Shown in pieces: positions 57,132 to 64,000 of a DNA stretch of 64,000 bases. The stretch spans positions 1 to 64,000 of the forward strand of contig JAJYFF010000002.1 of NCBI GenBank assembly GCA_021785405.1, written 5' to 3'. The position numbers were made by a program, and so were the translations under genes. Position 1 is the first letter of the stretch. Each line of letters starts with the position of its first letter. Source of the DNA: Pseudomonadota bacterium. Lineage in GTDB: Bacteria > Pseudomonadota > Gammaproteobacteria > Steroidobacterales > Steroidobacteraceae. The notes below the pieces were generated by a model, which saw only the letters and a list, made by a program, of their open reading frames with translations, made no database searches and was not told where the DNA came from.

Positions 57132-57137
57132 TATAAT
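57132..57137 (+). promoter_or_regulatory. -10 box of the rfb operon
   Basis: A perfect TATAAT 32 bp before the rfbA start. No good -35 is seen at the proper distance. Confidence 0.55.
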
Positions 57138-57169
57138 CCGCGCTCGGCCCCGACCCCCTGGAGCACCTC

Positions 57170-58057
57170 TTGTCGACAGCACGCAAAGGCATCGTCCTCG
57201 CCGGCGGCGCGGGCACCCGACTGCATCCGGTGACCTTGTCGCAGAGCAAGCAGCTGCTGCCGGTCTACGACAAGCCGATGATCTACTATCCGCTCGCGAC
57301 GCTGATGACCGCGGGCATCCGCGAATTCCTGATCATCACGACGCCGCGCGATCAGACCGCGTTTCGCGACCTGCTCGGCGACGGCGCGGGCTGGGGCGTG
57401 TCGTTCCGCTACGCGGTGCAGGCCGAACCGAACGGGATCGCGCAGGCGCTGCTGATCGCCGAGGCGTTCCTCGCGGGCGCGCCGTCGGCGCTGATCCTCG
57501 GCGACAACATCTTCTACGGTGCGAACCTCTCCGCGGTGCTGCAGGCGGCGGCCGCGCGCGAGCGCGGCGCGACCGTGTTCGGCTACACCGTCCAGGATCC
57601 GGAGCGCTACGGCGTCGTGCAGTTCGACGCGACGGGGCGGGTGACCGACCTCGTCGAGAAGCCGAAGGACCCGCCGTCGAACACCGCGGTCACCGGGGTG
57701 TACTTCTACGATGCGCGCGCGCCGCAGTTCGCGCGCGCGATCCGCCCGTCCGCGCGCGGCGAGCTCGAGATCACGGACTTGAATCGCGAGTACCTGAAGG
57801 ACGGCTCGCTGTGGGTCGAGCGGCTCGGCCGCGGCACCGCGTGGCTCGACACCGGCACGCACGACTCGCTGCTCGACGCCGGCGTGTTCGTGCGGATCCT
57901 GGAGGAGCGCCAGGGCCTGAAGGTCGCGTGCGTCGAGGAGATCGCGTGGCGCGCGGGCTTCATCGACGACGCGCAGCTCGAGCGGCTCGCGACGCCGCTG
58001 CTGAAGAGCGGCTACGGCGAGTACCTGTTGCGCCTGCTGCGGGAGGCGCGCGCATGA
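57170..58057 (+). CDS. rfbA: Glucose-1-phosphate thymidylyltransferase
   Basis: Makes dTDP-glucose from dTTP and glucose-1-P, first step to dTDP-L-rhamnose. A 295-aa RmlA: VLAGGAGTRLHPVTLSQSKQ in the nucleotide loop, YDKPMIYYPLATLM, LGDNIFYGANLS, VEKPKDPPSNTAVTGVYFYD and WLDTGTHDSLLDA. The start is TTG (57170) with GGAG 6-7 bp upstream; no ATG fits. It heads an A-C-D-B rhamnose operon in which each gene overlaps the next. Confidence 0.96.
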   Translation: MSTARKGIVLAGGAGTRLHPVTLSQSKQLLPVYDKPMIYYPLATLMTAGIREFLIITTPRDQTAFRDLLGDGAGWGVSFRYAVQAEPNGIAQALLIAEAFLAGAPSALILGDNIFYGANLSAVLQAAAARERGATVFGYTVQDPERYGVVQFDATGRVTDLVEKPKDPPSNTAVTGVYFYDARAPQFARAIRPSARGELEITDLNREYLKDGSLWVERLGRGTAWLDTGTHDSLLDAGVFVRILEERQGLKVACVEEIAWRAGFIDDAQLERLATPLLKSGYGEYLLRLLREARA

Positions 58058-58602
58058 GATTCCACCCGACGCCGCTCGCCGGCGTCGTGCTGGTCGAACC
58101 GCAGGTGTTCGGCGATGCGCGCGGGTTCTTCATGGAGACCTGGCAGGAGCCGAAATTCCGCGCGGCCGGCATCGACGCGCGCTTCGTCCAGGACAACCAC
58201 AGCCGCTCGACGCAGTGGACGCTGCGCGGCCTGCACTTCCAGATCGAGCACACCCAGGGCAAGCTCGTCCGGGTCGCGACCGGCAGCGTGTTCGACGCGG
58301 TCGTGGATCTGCGGCGCGGCTCGCCGAGCTTCGGCCGCTGGTGGGGCGTCGAGCTCTCCGCCGAGAATCGGCGGATGCTGTGGGTCCCGCCGGGCCTCGC
58401 GCACGGGATCCTGGTGACCTCGCCCGCCGCGGATTTCCTCTACAAGTGCACCGATCTCTACAGCCCGGCGCACGAGCGCACGCTGCGCTGGGACGATCCG
58501 ACGATCGGCATCGCCTGGCCGCTCCCCGCCGGCGTGACGCCGACGCTGTCGGCGAAGGACGCGCAAGGGCGCGGCTTCGACGCGATCGAGACCTTCCCGT
58601 GA
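58054..58602 (+). CDS. rfbC: dTDP-4-dehydrorhamnose 3,5-epimerase
   Basis: Third step to dTDP-L-rhamnose. A 182-aa cupin-fold epimerase: VFGDARGFFMETW, FVQDNHSRSTQWTLRGLHFQ (active-site His in LRGLHFQ), GSVFDAVVDLR and VPPGLAHGILVTS, with YKCTDLYSP. It overlaps rfbA by 4 bp (ATGA) and rfbD by 4 bp (GTGA). Confidence 0.96.
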   Translation: MRFHPTPLAGVVLVEPQVFGDARGFFMETWQEPKFRAAGIDARFVQDNHSRSTQWTLRGLHFQIEHTQGKLVRVATGSVFDAVVDLRRGSPSFGRWWGVELSAENRRMLWVPPGLAHGILVTSPAADFLYKCTDLYSPAHERTLRWDDPTIGIAWPLPAGVTPTLSAKDAQGRGFDAIETFP

Positions 58603-59465
58603 AGGTGCTCGTGACCGGTGCGGGCGGTCAGGTCGGTCGCGAGCTCGCCCGAACCGTGCCGCCCGGCCTCGCGCTGACCGCGCTTGGCCGGCAGGACCTC
58701 GACATCGGCGATGCGGCGGCGGTGGCCGCGGCGATCGCCGCGAGCGGCGCGCGCTGGATCGTGAACGCCGCCGCCTACACCGCGGTGGATCGCGCCGAGA
58801 GCGAGCCGGCCGCGGCGCGGGCGATCAACGACACCGCGGTCGGTACGCTCGCGGCCGCCGCCCACGCCGCGGGCGCGCGGCTCCTGCACCTGTCGACCGA
58901 CTTCGTGTTCGACGGCCGCGCGAATCGCGCGTATCGCCCGGAGGATCCCCCGAATCCGTTGTCGGCGTACGGCCGCAGCAAGCTCGACGGCGAGCGGCGC
59001 GCGCTCGCCGCGGCGTGCGGCGCGATCGTGCTGCGCACCGCGTGGGTCTACGCCGCGCACGGGCGGAACTTCGCGCTGACGATGCTGAAGCTCCTCGGCG
59101 AGCGCGACCGGGTGCGCGTCGTCGCCGATCAGATCGGCGCGCCGACCTGGGCGCGCGGGCTCGCGCAGGCGATCTGGGCGCTGGTGCGCGCCGACGCGCC
59201 GCCCGGCCTCCTGCACTGGTGCGATCTCGGGGTCGCGAGCTGGTATGACTTCGCGGTCGCGATCCAGGACGAGGGACTCGCCCGGGGGCTGCTCCCGCGG
59301 CGGGTGCCGATCGAGCCGATCGCGACCGCCGACTACCCGACGCCGGCGGTCCGTCCGGCGTTCAGCCTGCTCGACACGCGCGCGACGCGCGCGCTGATCG
59401 ACGCACCGGCGCGCCACTGGCGCCATCACCTGCAAGGAATGCTCGATGAGCTTCGTGCCGCGTAA
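58599..59465 (+). CDS. rfbD: dTDP-4-dehydrorhamnose reductase
   Basis: Final NADPH-dependent reduction to dTDP-L-rhamnose. A 288-aa SDR: LVTGAGGQVGRELA, NAAAYTAVDRAESEP, LSTDFVFDG, catalytic YGRSKLDGE and LRTAWVYAAHGRNF. The GTG start overlaps the rfbC stop. The last 20 bp overlap rfbB. Confidence 0.95.
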   Translation: MKVLVTGAGGQVGRELARTVPPGLALTALGRQDLDIGDAAAVAAAIAASGARWIVNAAAYTAVDRAESEPAAARAINDTAVGTLAAAAHAAGARLLHLSTDFVFDGRANRAYRPEDPPNPLSAYGRSKLDGERRALAAACGAIVLRTAWVYAAHGRNFALTMLKLLGERDRVRVVADQIGAPTWARGLAQAIWALVRADAPPGLLHWCDLGVASWYDFAVAIQDEGLARGLLPRRVPIEPIATADYPTPAVRPAFSLLDTRATRALIDAPARHWRHHLQGMLDELRAA

Positions 59466-60555
59466 TCTCCTCGTGACCGGCGGCGCCGGCTTCATCGGCG
59501 CGAACTTCGTGCGCCACTGGCTCGCGCGCGGCGGCGACGGCCGGGTCGTCGTCTACGACGCGCTCACCTACGCCGGCAACCCGGCGAACCTCGCGGGCCT
59601 CGACGCGGATCCGCGCTACGCGTTCCTGCACGGCGACATCTGCGACGAGGCGGCGGTGCGCGCGGCGCTCGAGGCGCACGCGATCGACACGATCGTGCAT
59701 TTCGCGGCGGAGTCGCACGTCGACCGCTCGATCCTCGGGCCGGACGAGTTCATCCGCACCAACGTGCTCGGCACGCACGCGCTGCTGAAGGCAGCGAAGG
59801 CGCACTGGCTCGCGGGCGCCGCGCGGCCGCACCGCTTCCATCACGTCTCGACCGACGAGGTGTACGGGAGTCTCGCGCCGCAGGACCCGCCGTTCCACGA
59901 GGCGACGCCGTACGCGCCGAACTCGCCGTACTCGGCGAGCAAGGCGGGCTCGGACCACCTGGTGCGCGCGTATCACGAGACCTACGGGCTCGCGACGACG
60001 ATCACCAATTGCTCGAACAACTACGGACCCTATCAGTTCCCCGAGAAACTGATCCCGCTGGTGCTGATCAACATCCTGCAGGGCCAGCCGCTGCCGGTGT
60101 ACGGCGACGGTCTGCAGATCCGCGACTGGCTCTACGTCGAGGATCACTGCCGCGCGATCGCGCTCGCGCTCGAGCGCGGCCGCGCGGGCGAGGTGTACAA
60201 CGTCGGCGGCAATGCGGAGACCGCGAACCTCACGATCGTGCGCACGCTGTGCGCGCTCATCGATCGACGCCTCGCCGCGGCGCCGGCGCTGCGCGCCGCG
60301 TATCCGCAGAGTCCCGCCGCCCGCGGCGGCCGCGCGCTCGAACTCATCACGCACGTGCGCGACCGGCCGGGGCACGATCGACGCTACGCGATCGATTTTC
60401 GCAAAGCCGCGCGCGAGCTCGGCTACGCGCCGTCGGTGTCGATCGAGCACGGGCTCGAGCGCACGATCGACTGGTATCTCGCGCACGCCGAGTGGTGGCG
60501 GGCGCTGCTCGGACGGGATTACGCGGCGTGGGTCGCGACGAACTACCGGCGGTAG
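59446..60555 (+). CDS. rfbB: dTDP-glucose 4,6-dehydratase
   Basis: Second step to dTDP-rhamnose, NAD-dependent. A 369-aa SDR: VTGGAGFIGANFVRHWL, HFAAESHVDRSI, HVSTDEVYGSL (catalytic D-E), YSASKAGSDHLVRAYHETYG and NCSNNYGPYQFPEKLIP. It is the last gene of the operon, with 151 bp to the phosphoglycosyl transferase gene. The C-terminal stretch around 280-300 has a small insert (AAAPALRAAYPQSPAARGG). Confidence 0.95.
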   Translation: MSFVPRNLLVTGGAGFIGANFVRHWLARGGDGRVVVYDALTYAGNPANLAGLDADPRYAFLHGDICDEAAVRAALEAHAIDTIVHFAAESHVDRSILGPDEFIRTNVLGTHALLKAAKAHWLAGAARPHRFHHVSTDEVYGSLAPQDPPFHEATPYAPNSPYSASKAGSDHLVRAYHETYGLATTITNCSNNYGPYQFPEKLIPLVLINILQGQPLPVYGDGLQIRDWLYVEDHCRAIALALERGRAGEVYNVGGNAETANLTIVRTLCALIDRRLAAAPALRAAYPQSPAARGGRALELITHVRDRPGHDRRYAIDFRKAARELGYAPSVSIEHGLERTIDWYLAHAEWWRALLGRDYAAWVATNYRR

Positions 60556-60706
60556 GTCGTGCGGCAGGGCCGCGGATGCCGACTGGAGTTCGGACACTGT
60601 CAACGTTTATGATCGGTCGCACGTTATGGTGGTTTGCCAACGCGTCGGCCGACGGCGCGGCCTGTCGCCGATCGGCGACATGATCAGGGACGATCGGATC
60701 GGAGGA

Positions 60707-61486
60707 ATGACCGCCTTGGCGACACGACCCCTCAATGAGGAACCGCGGAGTCGAGCCCCGAAGAACCCTTCGGTCGGCCCCGCGTTCCGTCCGCATCTGG
60801 TGCGCGTCGAGCCGCGCGCCGCCGCGTCGGCGCGCGATCGGCGCGACCGCGAGCCGGCCGCGGTCCGCGTCGCGCCGTGGGCCGAGGCGCTCAAGCGGGG
60901 CATCGATCTCGCCGGCGCGGTCGCGCTGGGGGTGCTGCTGCTGCCGTCGATCGTCGTGATCGCGCTGCTGCTGCGCCGCCAAGGCGGGCCGGTGATCTAT
61001 CGCCATCGGCGCATCGGCCGCGACGGCCAGAGTTTCGATTGCCTGAAATTCCGCAGCATGTTCCCGGACGCCGAACGGCGGCTGCGCGAACTGCTCGACC
61101 GACACCCGGAACTCGAGGAAGAATGGCGGCGGGATCACAAGCTGCGCAACGACCCGAGGATCACTGCGCTCGGCCGGTTCCTGCGGCGCACGAGCCTCGA
61201 TGAACTCCCGCAACTGTGGAACGTCCTGCGCGGCGAGATGAGTCTCGTCGGCCCGCGGCCGATCGTCCGCGAGGAAACGATCCGCTACGGGCGGCACATG
61301 CGGTCGTACCTGGCGGTGAGGCCGGGCATCACCGGCCTGTGGCAGGTCACCGGCCGCAACAACATCGGCTATCCCCGGCGCGTCGCGCTCGACGTGTATT
61401 ACGTGCGGCATCGAGGCCTGCGCCTCGATGCCTACATCCTGCTGAAGACGCCGTGGGTGGTGCTCGGCGGCGACGGCGCGTGCTAG
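60707..61486 (+). CDS. Phosphoglycosyl transferase initiating exopolysaccharide synthesis (WbaP-type)
   Basis: Transfers a sugar-1-phosphate to undecaprenyl phosphate at the inner membrane. About 259 aa. A disordered N-terminus, one hydrophobic hairpin-like segment ([23 protein letters not shown], about 66-88), then [49 protein letters not shown] and [13 protein letters not shown]. This is the catalytic half only; the four-helix part of long WbaP is missing. The start is unsure: ATG 60707 sits right behind GGAGGA, and ATG 60680 or 60626 are in frame. Confidence 0.9.
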   Translation: MTALATRPLNEEPRSRAPKNPSVGPAFRPHLVRVEPRAAASARDRRDREPAAVRVAPWAEALKRGIDLAGAVALGVLLLPSIVVIALLLRRQGGPVIYRHRRIGRDGQSFDCLKFRSMFPDAERRLRELLDRHPELEEEWRRDHKLRNDPRITALGRFLRRTSLDELPQLWNVLRGEMSLVGPRPIVREETIRYGRHMRSYLAVRPGITGLWQVTGRNNIGYPRRVALDVYYVRHRGLRLDAYILLKTPWVVLGGDGAC

Positions 61487-61491
61487 CGGCG

Positions 61492-61932
61492 TCAGGCGAG
61501 GAGGTGCGGAGTCCAGTCGCCCACGCACTCGACGATGTCGAGATAGGCCTGGTCGAACGCGGCCCGCGGCAGGCGGTACGGATCCGCGACGTCACGGTCG
61601 CCGCGCCATTTGCCGAGCTTGAACACGCGACCGCGAAACTGCGGGAACTGCTCGACCATCCAGCGTCGGTGGCCTTCGTCGAGCGCGAGCACCAGGTCCG
61701 CCGCCGCGAGCAGCGCGGCGTTCACTTGCCGGCCCCGATGCTCCTCGAGGTCGTGGCCGTGTTCCTGCATCACCTCTCGCGCGAGCGGATCCGCCGGATG
61801 ACCGACGAGCGCGGCGATGCCGGCGGAGGCGACCCGCTTCGAGGTCGCGCGCAGCCGATCGCGCAGGATGGCCTCGGCCATGGGACTGCGGCAGATGTTG
61901 CCGGTGCAGACGACGAGAATCGAATCGAACAT
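61492..61932 (-). CDS. Low-molecular-weight protein tyrosine phosphatase (Wzb-like)
   Basis: Dephosphorylates the Wzc-type tyrosine kinase to control polysaccharide export. A 146-aa protein: VVCTGNICRSPMAEAIL (C-x5-R loop with S), and DVADPYRLP (general acid Asp), as in Wzb/Etp. It runs opposite to its cluster, converging with the glycosyl transferase (5-bp gap) and diverging from the Wza-like gene. The ATG at 61932 gives the family start MFDSILVVC. Confidence 0.93.
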   Translation of the reverse strand: MFDSILVVCTGNICRSPMAEAILRDRLRATSKRVASAGIAALVGHPADPLAREVMQEHGHDLEEHRGRQVNAALLAAADLVLALDEGHRRWMVEQFPQFRGRVFKLGKWRGDRDVADPYRLPRAAFDQAYLDIVECVGDWTPHLLA

Positions 61933-62057
61933 CGACAACCCTGGGGTGATGGCCGACAAATCTTAACACCGGGTGCCCGGACGCGTGGATGCCGTCACGC
62001 GAACGGTTCGGGTAGACTGCACGCGTTCTTGCGGCATGCCGTCGATGGAGTCGATCT

Positions 62058-63305
62058 TTGCGAGCGATAGTGCGCAGCGTCGGGAAAACCGGATCGTGTG
62101 AGCTTGTGGAATCCGCGGCGTGCGCCGGGCACCGCGCGCGCTGGTGGCCGCGCGCGCGCGCCGCACTGCTGCCGGCCGCGCTGCTCGCCGCGAGCGGCTG
62201 TACCTGGCTCATTCCCGGGATGAACGTGCACCCGGGTCTGCCCGGGCAGCATCCGTACTTCGAGCAGGGCTCGACAGCCTCGACCGCGGCGAATCAGCGC
62301 CTGCGCTATCGGGTGATTCCGATCACGCCGACGGTCGTCGCGTCGCTGCTCGATCATCCGGCTCCCGCGGATGCGCCACCGCCGGGCGCGCCGAAGCTCA
62401 AGGCGCTGTTGCCGTCGATGGTGCCCCCGGACTACCGGATCGGTCCCGGCGACCTGATCAACGTGACCGTCTGGGACCACCCCGAGCTCAACGCGCCGGC
62501 CGGGACGGTGACTCAAAACGCGGCGCTCAGTGGTCAGTTGGTCTCGAGCGACGGCATGCTGTTCTATCCGTACGTCGGCAATTTCCACGCCGGCGGCATG
62601 ACCGCGGAGCAAGTCCGCCAGTACCTGACCGCGCACTTGCGGCACCTCATCCAGAATCCGCAAATCAGCGTGCGCGTGCTCCAATACGGTTCCCAGCGCG
62701 TCGAAATCACCGGCGAGGTCGCGAACCCGCGAACCATCACGCTCGGCAACGTGCCGGAGGGCGTGCTGCAGGCGATCGACGCCGCCGGCGGATTGACGCC
62801 GGGCGCGAGCCGCCGCCGCGCGATCCTGGTTCGCCACGGCGTGCGCTACGACATCGACCTCGCCGGATTGCTGTCGGGCAGCCGGCTGGTGCCGAATCCC
62901 GAACTCGAACCCGGCGACATCATCCACGTGCCGGATCAGTCCTCCGACCAGATCTTCATGCTCGGCGCGGTCACGCAGCAGCGGCCGCTCGCGATGACGC
63001 AGGACCGGATGACGCTGATCCAGGCGCTCACCGACGCCGGTGGTCTCGACGCGACCCGGGCGAGCGGTTCGGGCGTGCTGGTGTTCCGGTTGCCCGCGCA
63101 CGCGAAGCCGGGCGCCGCGGCCGAGGTCTACGAGATCAACATGAGCACGCCGCAGGGCGTGCTGCTCGCCGGCCAGTTCCCGCTGCGACCGCGCGACGTC
63201 GTCTACGTGCAGGCCACCGAATTCGCGCAATACAACGCCGTGATCAACCAACTGCTGCCGACCATCACCGCGGTGTTCGAGCTCAAACAAACGGTGGGGT
63301 TCTGA
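62058..63305 (+). CDS. Outer-membrane polysaccharide export lipoprotein (Wza family)
   Basis: Forms the outer-membrane channel for exopolysaccharide. A 415-aa protein with a long basic N-region and lipobox LLAASGC (Cys 48). The poly-export domain (about 120-215: YRIGPGDLINVTVWDHPEL, FYPYVGNFHAGGMT) is followed by two SLBB-type domains (VEITGEVANPRTITLGN and IFMLGAVTQQRPLAM). The start is TTG at 62058 with GGAG 7-10 bp upstream; a GTG four codons later is the alternative. It is 4 bp from the next gene. Confidence 0.92.
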   Translation: MRAIVRSVGKTGSCELVESAACAGHRARWWPRARAALLPAALLAASGCTWLIPGMNVHPGLPGQHPYFEQGSTASTAANQRLRYRVIPITPTVVASLLDHPAPADAPPPGAPKLKALLPSMVPPDYRIGPGDLINVTVWDHPELNAPAGTVTQNAALSGQLVSSDGMLFYPYVGNFHAGGMTAEQVRQYLTAHLRHLIQNPQISVRVLQYGSQRVEITGEVANPRTITLGNVPEGVLQAIDAAGGLTPGASRRRAILVRHGVRYDIDLAGLLSGSRLVPNPELEPGDIIHVPDQSSDQIFMLGAVTQQRPLAMTQDRMTLIQALTDAGGLDATRASGSGVLVFRLPAHAKPGAAAEVYEINMSTPQGVLLAGQFPLRPRDVVYVQATEFAQYNAVINQLLPTITAVFELKQTVGF

Positions 63306-63309
63306 CGCG

Positions 63310-64000
63310 ATGTCCGCCGATCCCAGCATGAACGGCGTCCTCCCGCCGCCGTCGTCGGCGCGATTGCGCACCGCGAGCGATGAAATCAGCTTCCGGGAGA
63401 TCCTGCAGCTGCTGTACGCCGGCCGCTGGACGATGGCCGCGATCACCGCGGCCGTGCTCGCGCTCGGCATCGTCTATTTGATCCTCGCGCGGCCGATCTA
63501 CGACGTCGACGGCATCGTGCAAGTCGAGCAGAACCAGGGACCGGCGGCGACCTACGCGAACCCGATGAACTCGTCGATGGGCAACCTCGGCTCCTTGCTG
63601 TTCGGTTCGGGCGTCCAGGCGGAAGCGGAAATCCAGATCATCCAGAGTCGGCTGGTGCTCGATCAGGTGATCGACCGGATGCACCTGCTGGTCAAGGCCG
63701 AGCCGCGCTATTTCCCGATCATCGGCCGCGCGGTCGCGCGCTGGAATCGGCGTGCGACCGCGCCGGTCGGTGCCCCGCCGTTCCTCGGCAGCTTCGGCTG
63801 GGGCGGCGAACGCATCGCGGTGACGCGGTTCGACACTCCCGAGCGGTGGTACAACGTGCCGTTCACCTTGACCGCCACCGGCGGCGGCACCTATCGGATC
63901 GAGGATCCGGCGGGCGTTACCGCGATCACCGGGCGGGTCGGCCAAGCCGAGGATTTCTCGACCGAGTACGGCCCCGTGCACCTCGAGGTCGGAGCGCTGC
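63310..64000 (+). CDS. Wzc-like polysaccharide co-polymerase / tyrosine kinase, N-terminal part
   Basis: The first 230 residues are visible; the gene runs off the right edge. ISFREILQLLYAGRWTM precedes TM1 (about 42-60, AAITAAVLALGIVYLIL). A Wzz-type periplasmic region follows (YDVDGIVQVEQ, then GVQAEAEIQIIQSRLVLDQVIDRMHL). The Wzz start plus the neighbouring Wza-like and Wzb-like genes suggest a bacterial tyrosine kinase, but the kinase domain is outside the window, so a kinase-less Wzz protein is possible. Confidence 0.88.
   Translation, partial: MSADPSMNGVLPPPSSARLRTASDEISFREILQLLYAGRWTMAAITAAVLALGIVYLILARPIYDVDGIVQVEQNQGPAATYANPMNSSMGNLGSLLFGSGVQAEAEIQIIQSRLVLDQVIDRMHLLVKAEPRYFPIIGRAVARWNRRATAPVGAPPFLGSFGWGGERIAVTRFDTPERWYNVPFTLTATGGGTYRIEDPAGVTAITGRVGQAEDFSTEYGPVHLEVGAL

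Noticed and set aside
60556-60706. A gene in the rfbB to glycosyl transferase gap
   Set aside because: No frame with motifs is seen; it holds only the possible upstream starts of the transferase and a weak AT patch near 60608.

Overview
The window is a high-GC (about 70% by eye), densely packed bacterial chromosome segment. TonB-dependent receptors, Lpx lipid A chemistry, a parvulin PpiD, an E. coli-like gloB / yafS-like methyltransferase-rnhA / dnaQ block and a tig-clpP-clpX-lon block point to a gammaproteobacterium. A Xanthomonadales / Steroidobacter / Nevskia-type relative is my inference; no rRNA is present to fix the taxon. Many genes overlap by 4 nt (ATGA or GTGA), so operons are tight.

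Layout. 1-0.4 kb: 3' end of an IS1634-like transposase gene. 0.5-5.5 kb: lpxH-ppiA, gltX-cysS and folD. 5.6-6.0 kb: tRNA-Pro, Arg, His and Lys. 6.0-7.27 kb: a 1.27-kb, lower-GC insert bounded by two copies of the last 33 bp of tRNA-Lys. It carries only an AbiEii-type nucleotidyltransferase gene and an overlapping small partner, with no integrase. 7.3-11.1 kb: a CHASE4-like histidine kinase and a REC-GGDEF-EAL regulator. 11.3-23 kb: an accessory catabolic region. An MFS transporter, FAH-family enzyme, class III CoA-transferase, small exported protein and alpha/beta hydrolase diverge from a TonB receptor. The receptor is followed by a terminator, a threonine aldolase-like enzyme, a HyuA-like protein and an OpgC-like membrane protein. 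23-26.3 kb: a PAS histidine kinase coupled to pyrF, an orphan MbcA/ParS-like protein and tRNA-Leu. 26.3-35.3 kb: protein quality control (tig, clpP, clpX, lon, tRNA-Val, tRNA-Asp, ppiD) and dedA. 35.3-42.2 kb: DUF4136-like lipoprotein, gloB-mltD-fabI, methyltransferase-rnhA-dnaQ and a nucleotide-sugar epimerase. 42.2-57.1 kb: pgi and an N-acetylglucosamine/chitin module. 57.1-64 kb: rfbACDB and the start of an exopolysaccharide cluster (phosphoglycosyl transferase, low-molecular-weight tyrosine phosphatase, Wza-like and Wzc-like proteins), which continues past the right edge.

The GlcNAc module reads as a complete pathway. A TonB receptor imports chito-oligosaccharides and a secreted GH20 hexosaminidase releases GlcNAc. 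A two-protein PTS (IIA-HPr-EI fusion plus NagE-type IIC-IIB) imports it as GlcNAc-6-phosphate. NagA deacetylates, a SIS-type deaminase makes fructose-6-phosphate, and the neighbouring pgi links this to glucose-6-phosphate. A GntR/UTRA regulator (NagQ-like) sits beside an array of four ATTGG-type sites. The module ends with a secreted protein that is a free-standing copy of the hexosaminidase C-terminal domain, and NagE carries a second IIB-like domain without its cysteine.

The observations most worth following are the integrase-less tRNA-Lys mini-island, the free-standing hexosaminidase-tail protein, the double-IIB NagE, the phased operator array, and two genes whose only plausible starts are CTG codons in CTGA overlaps.
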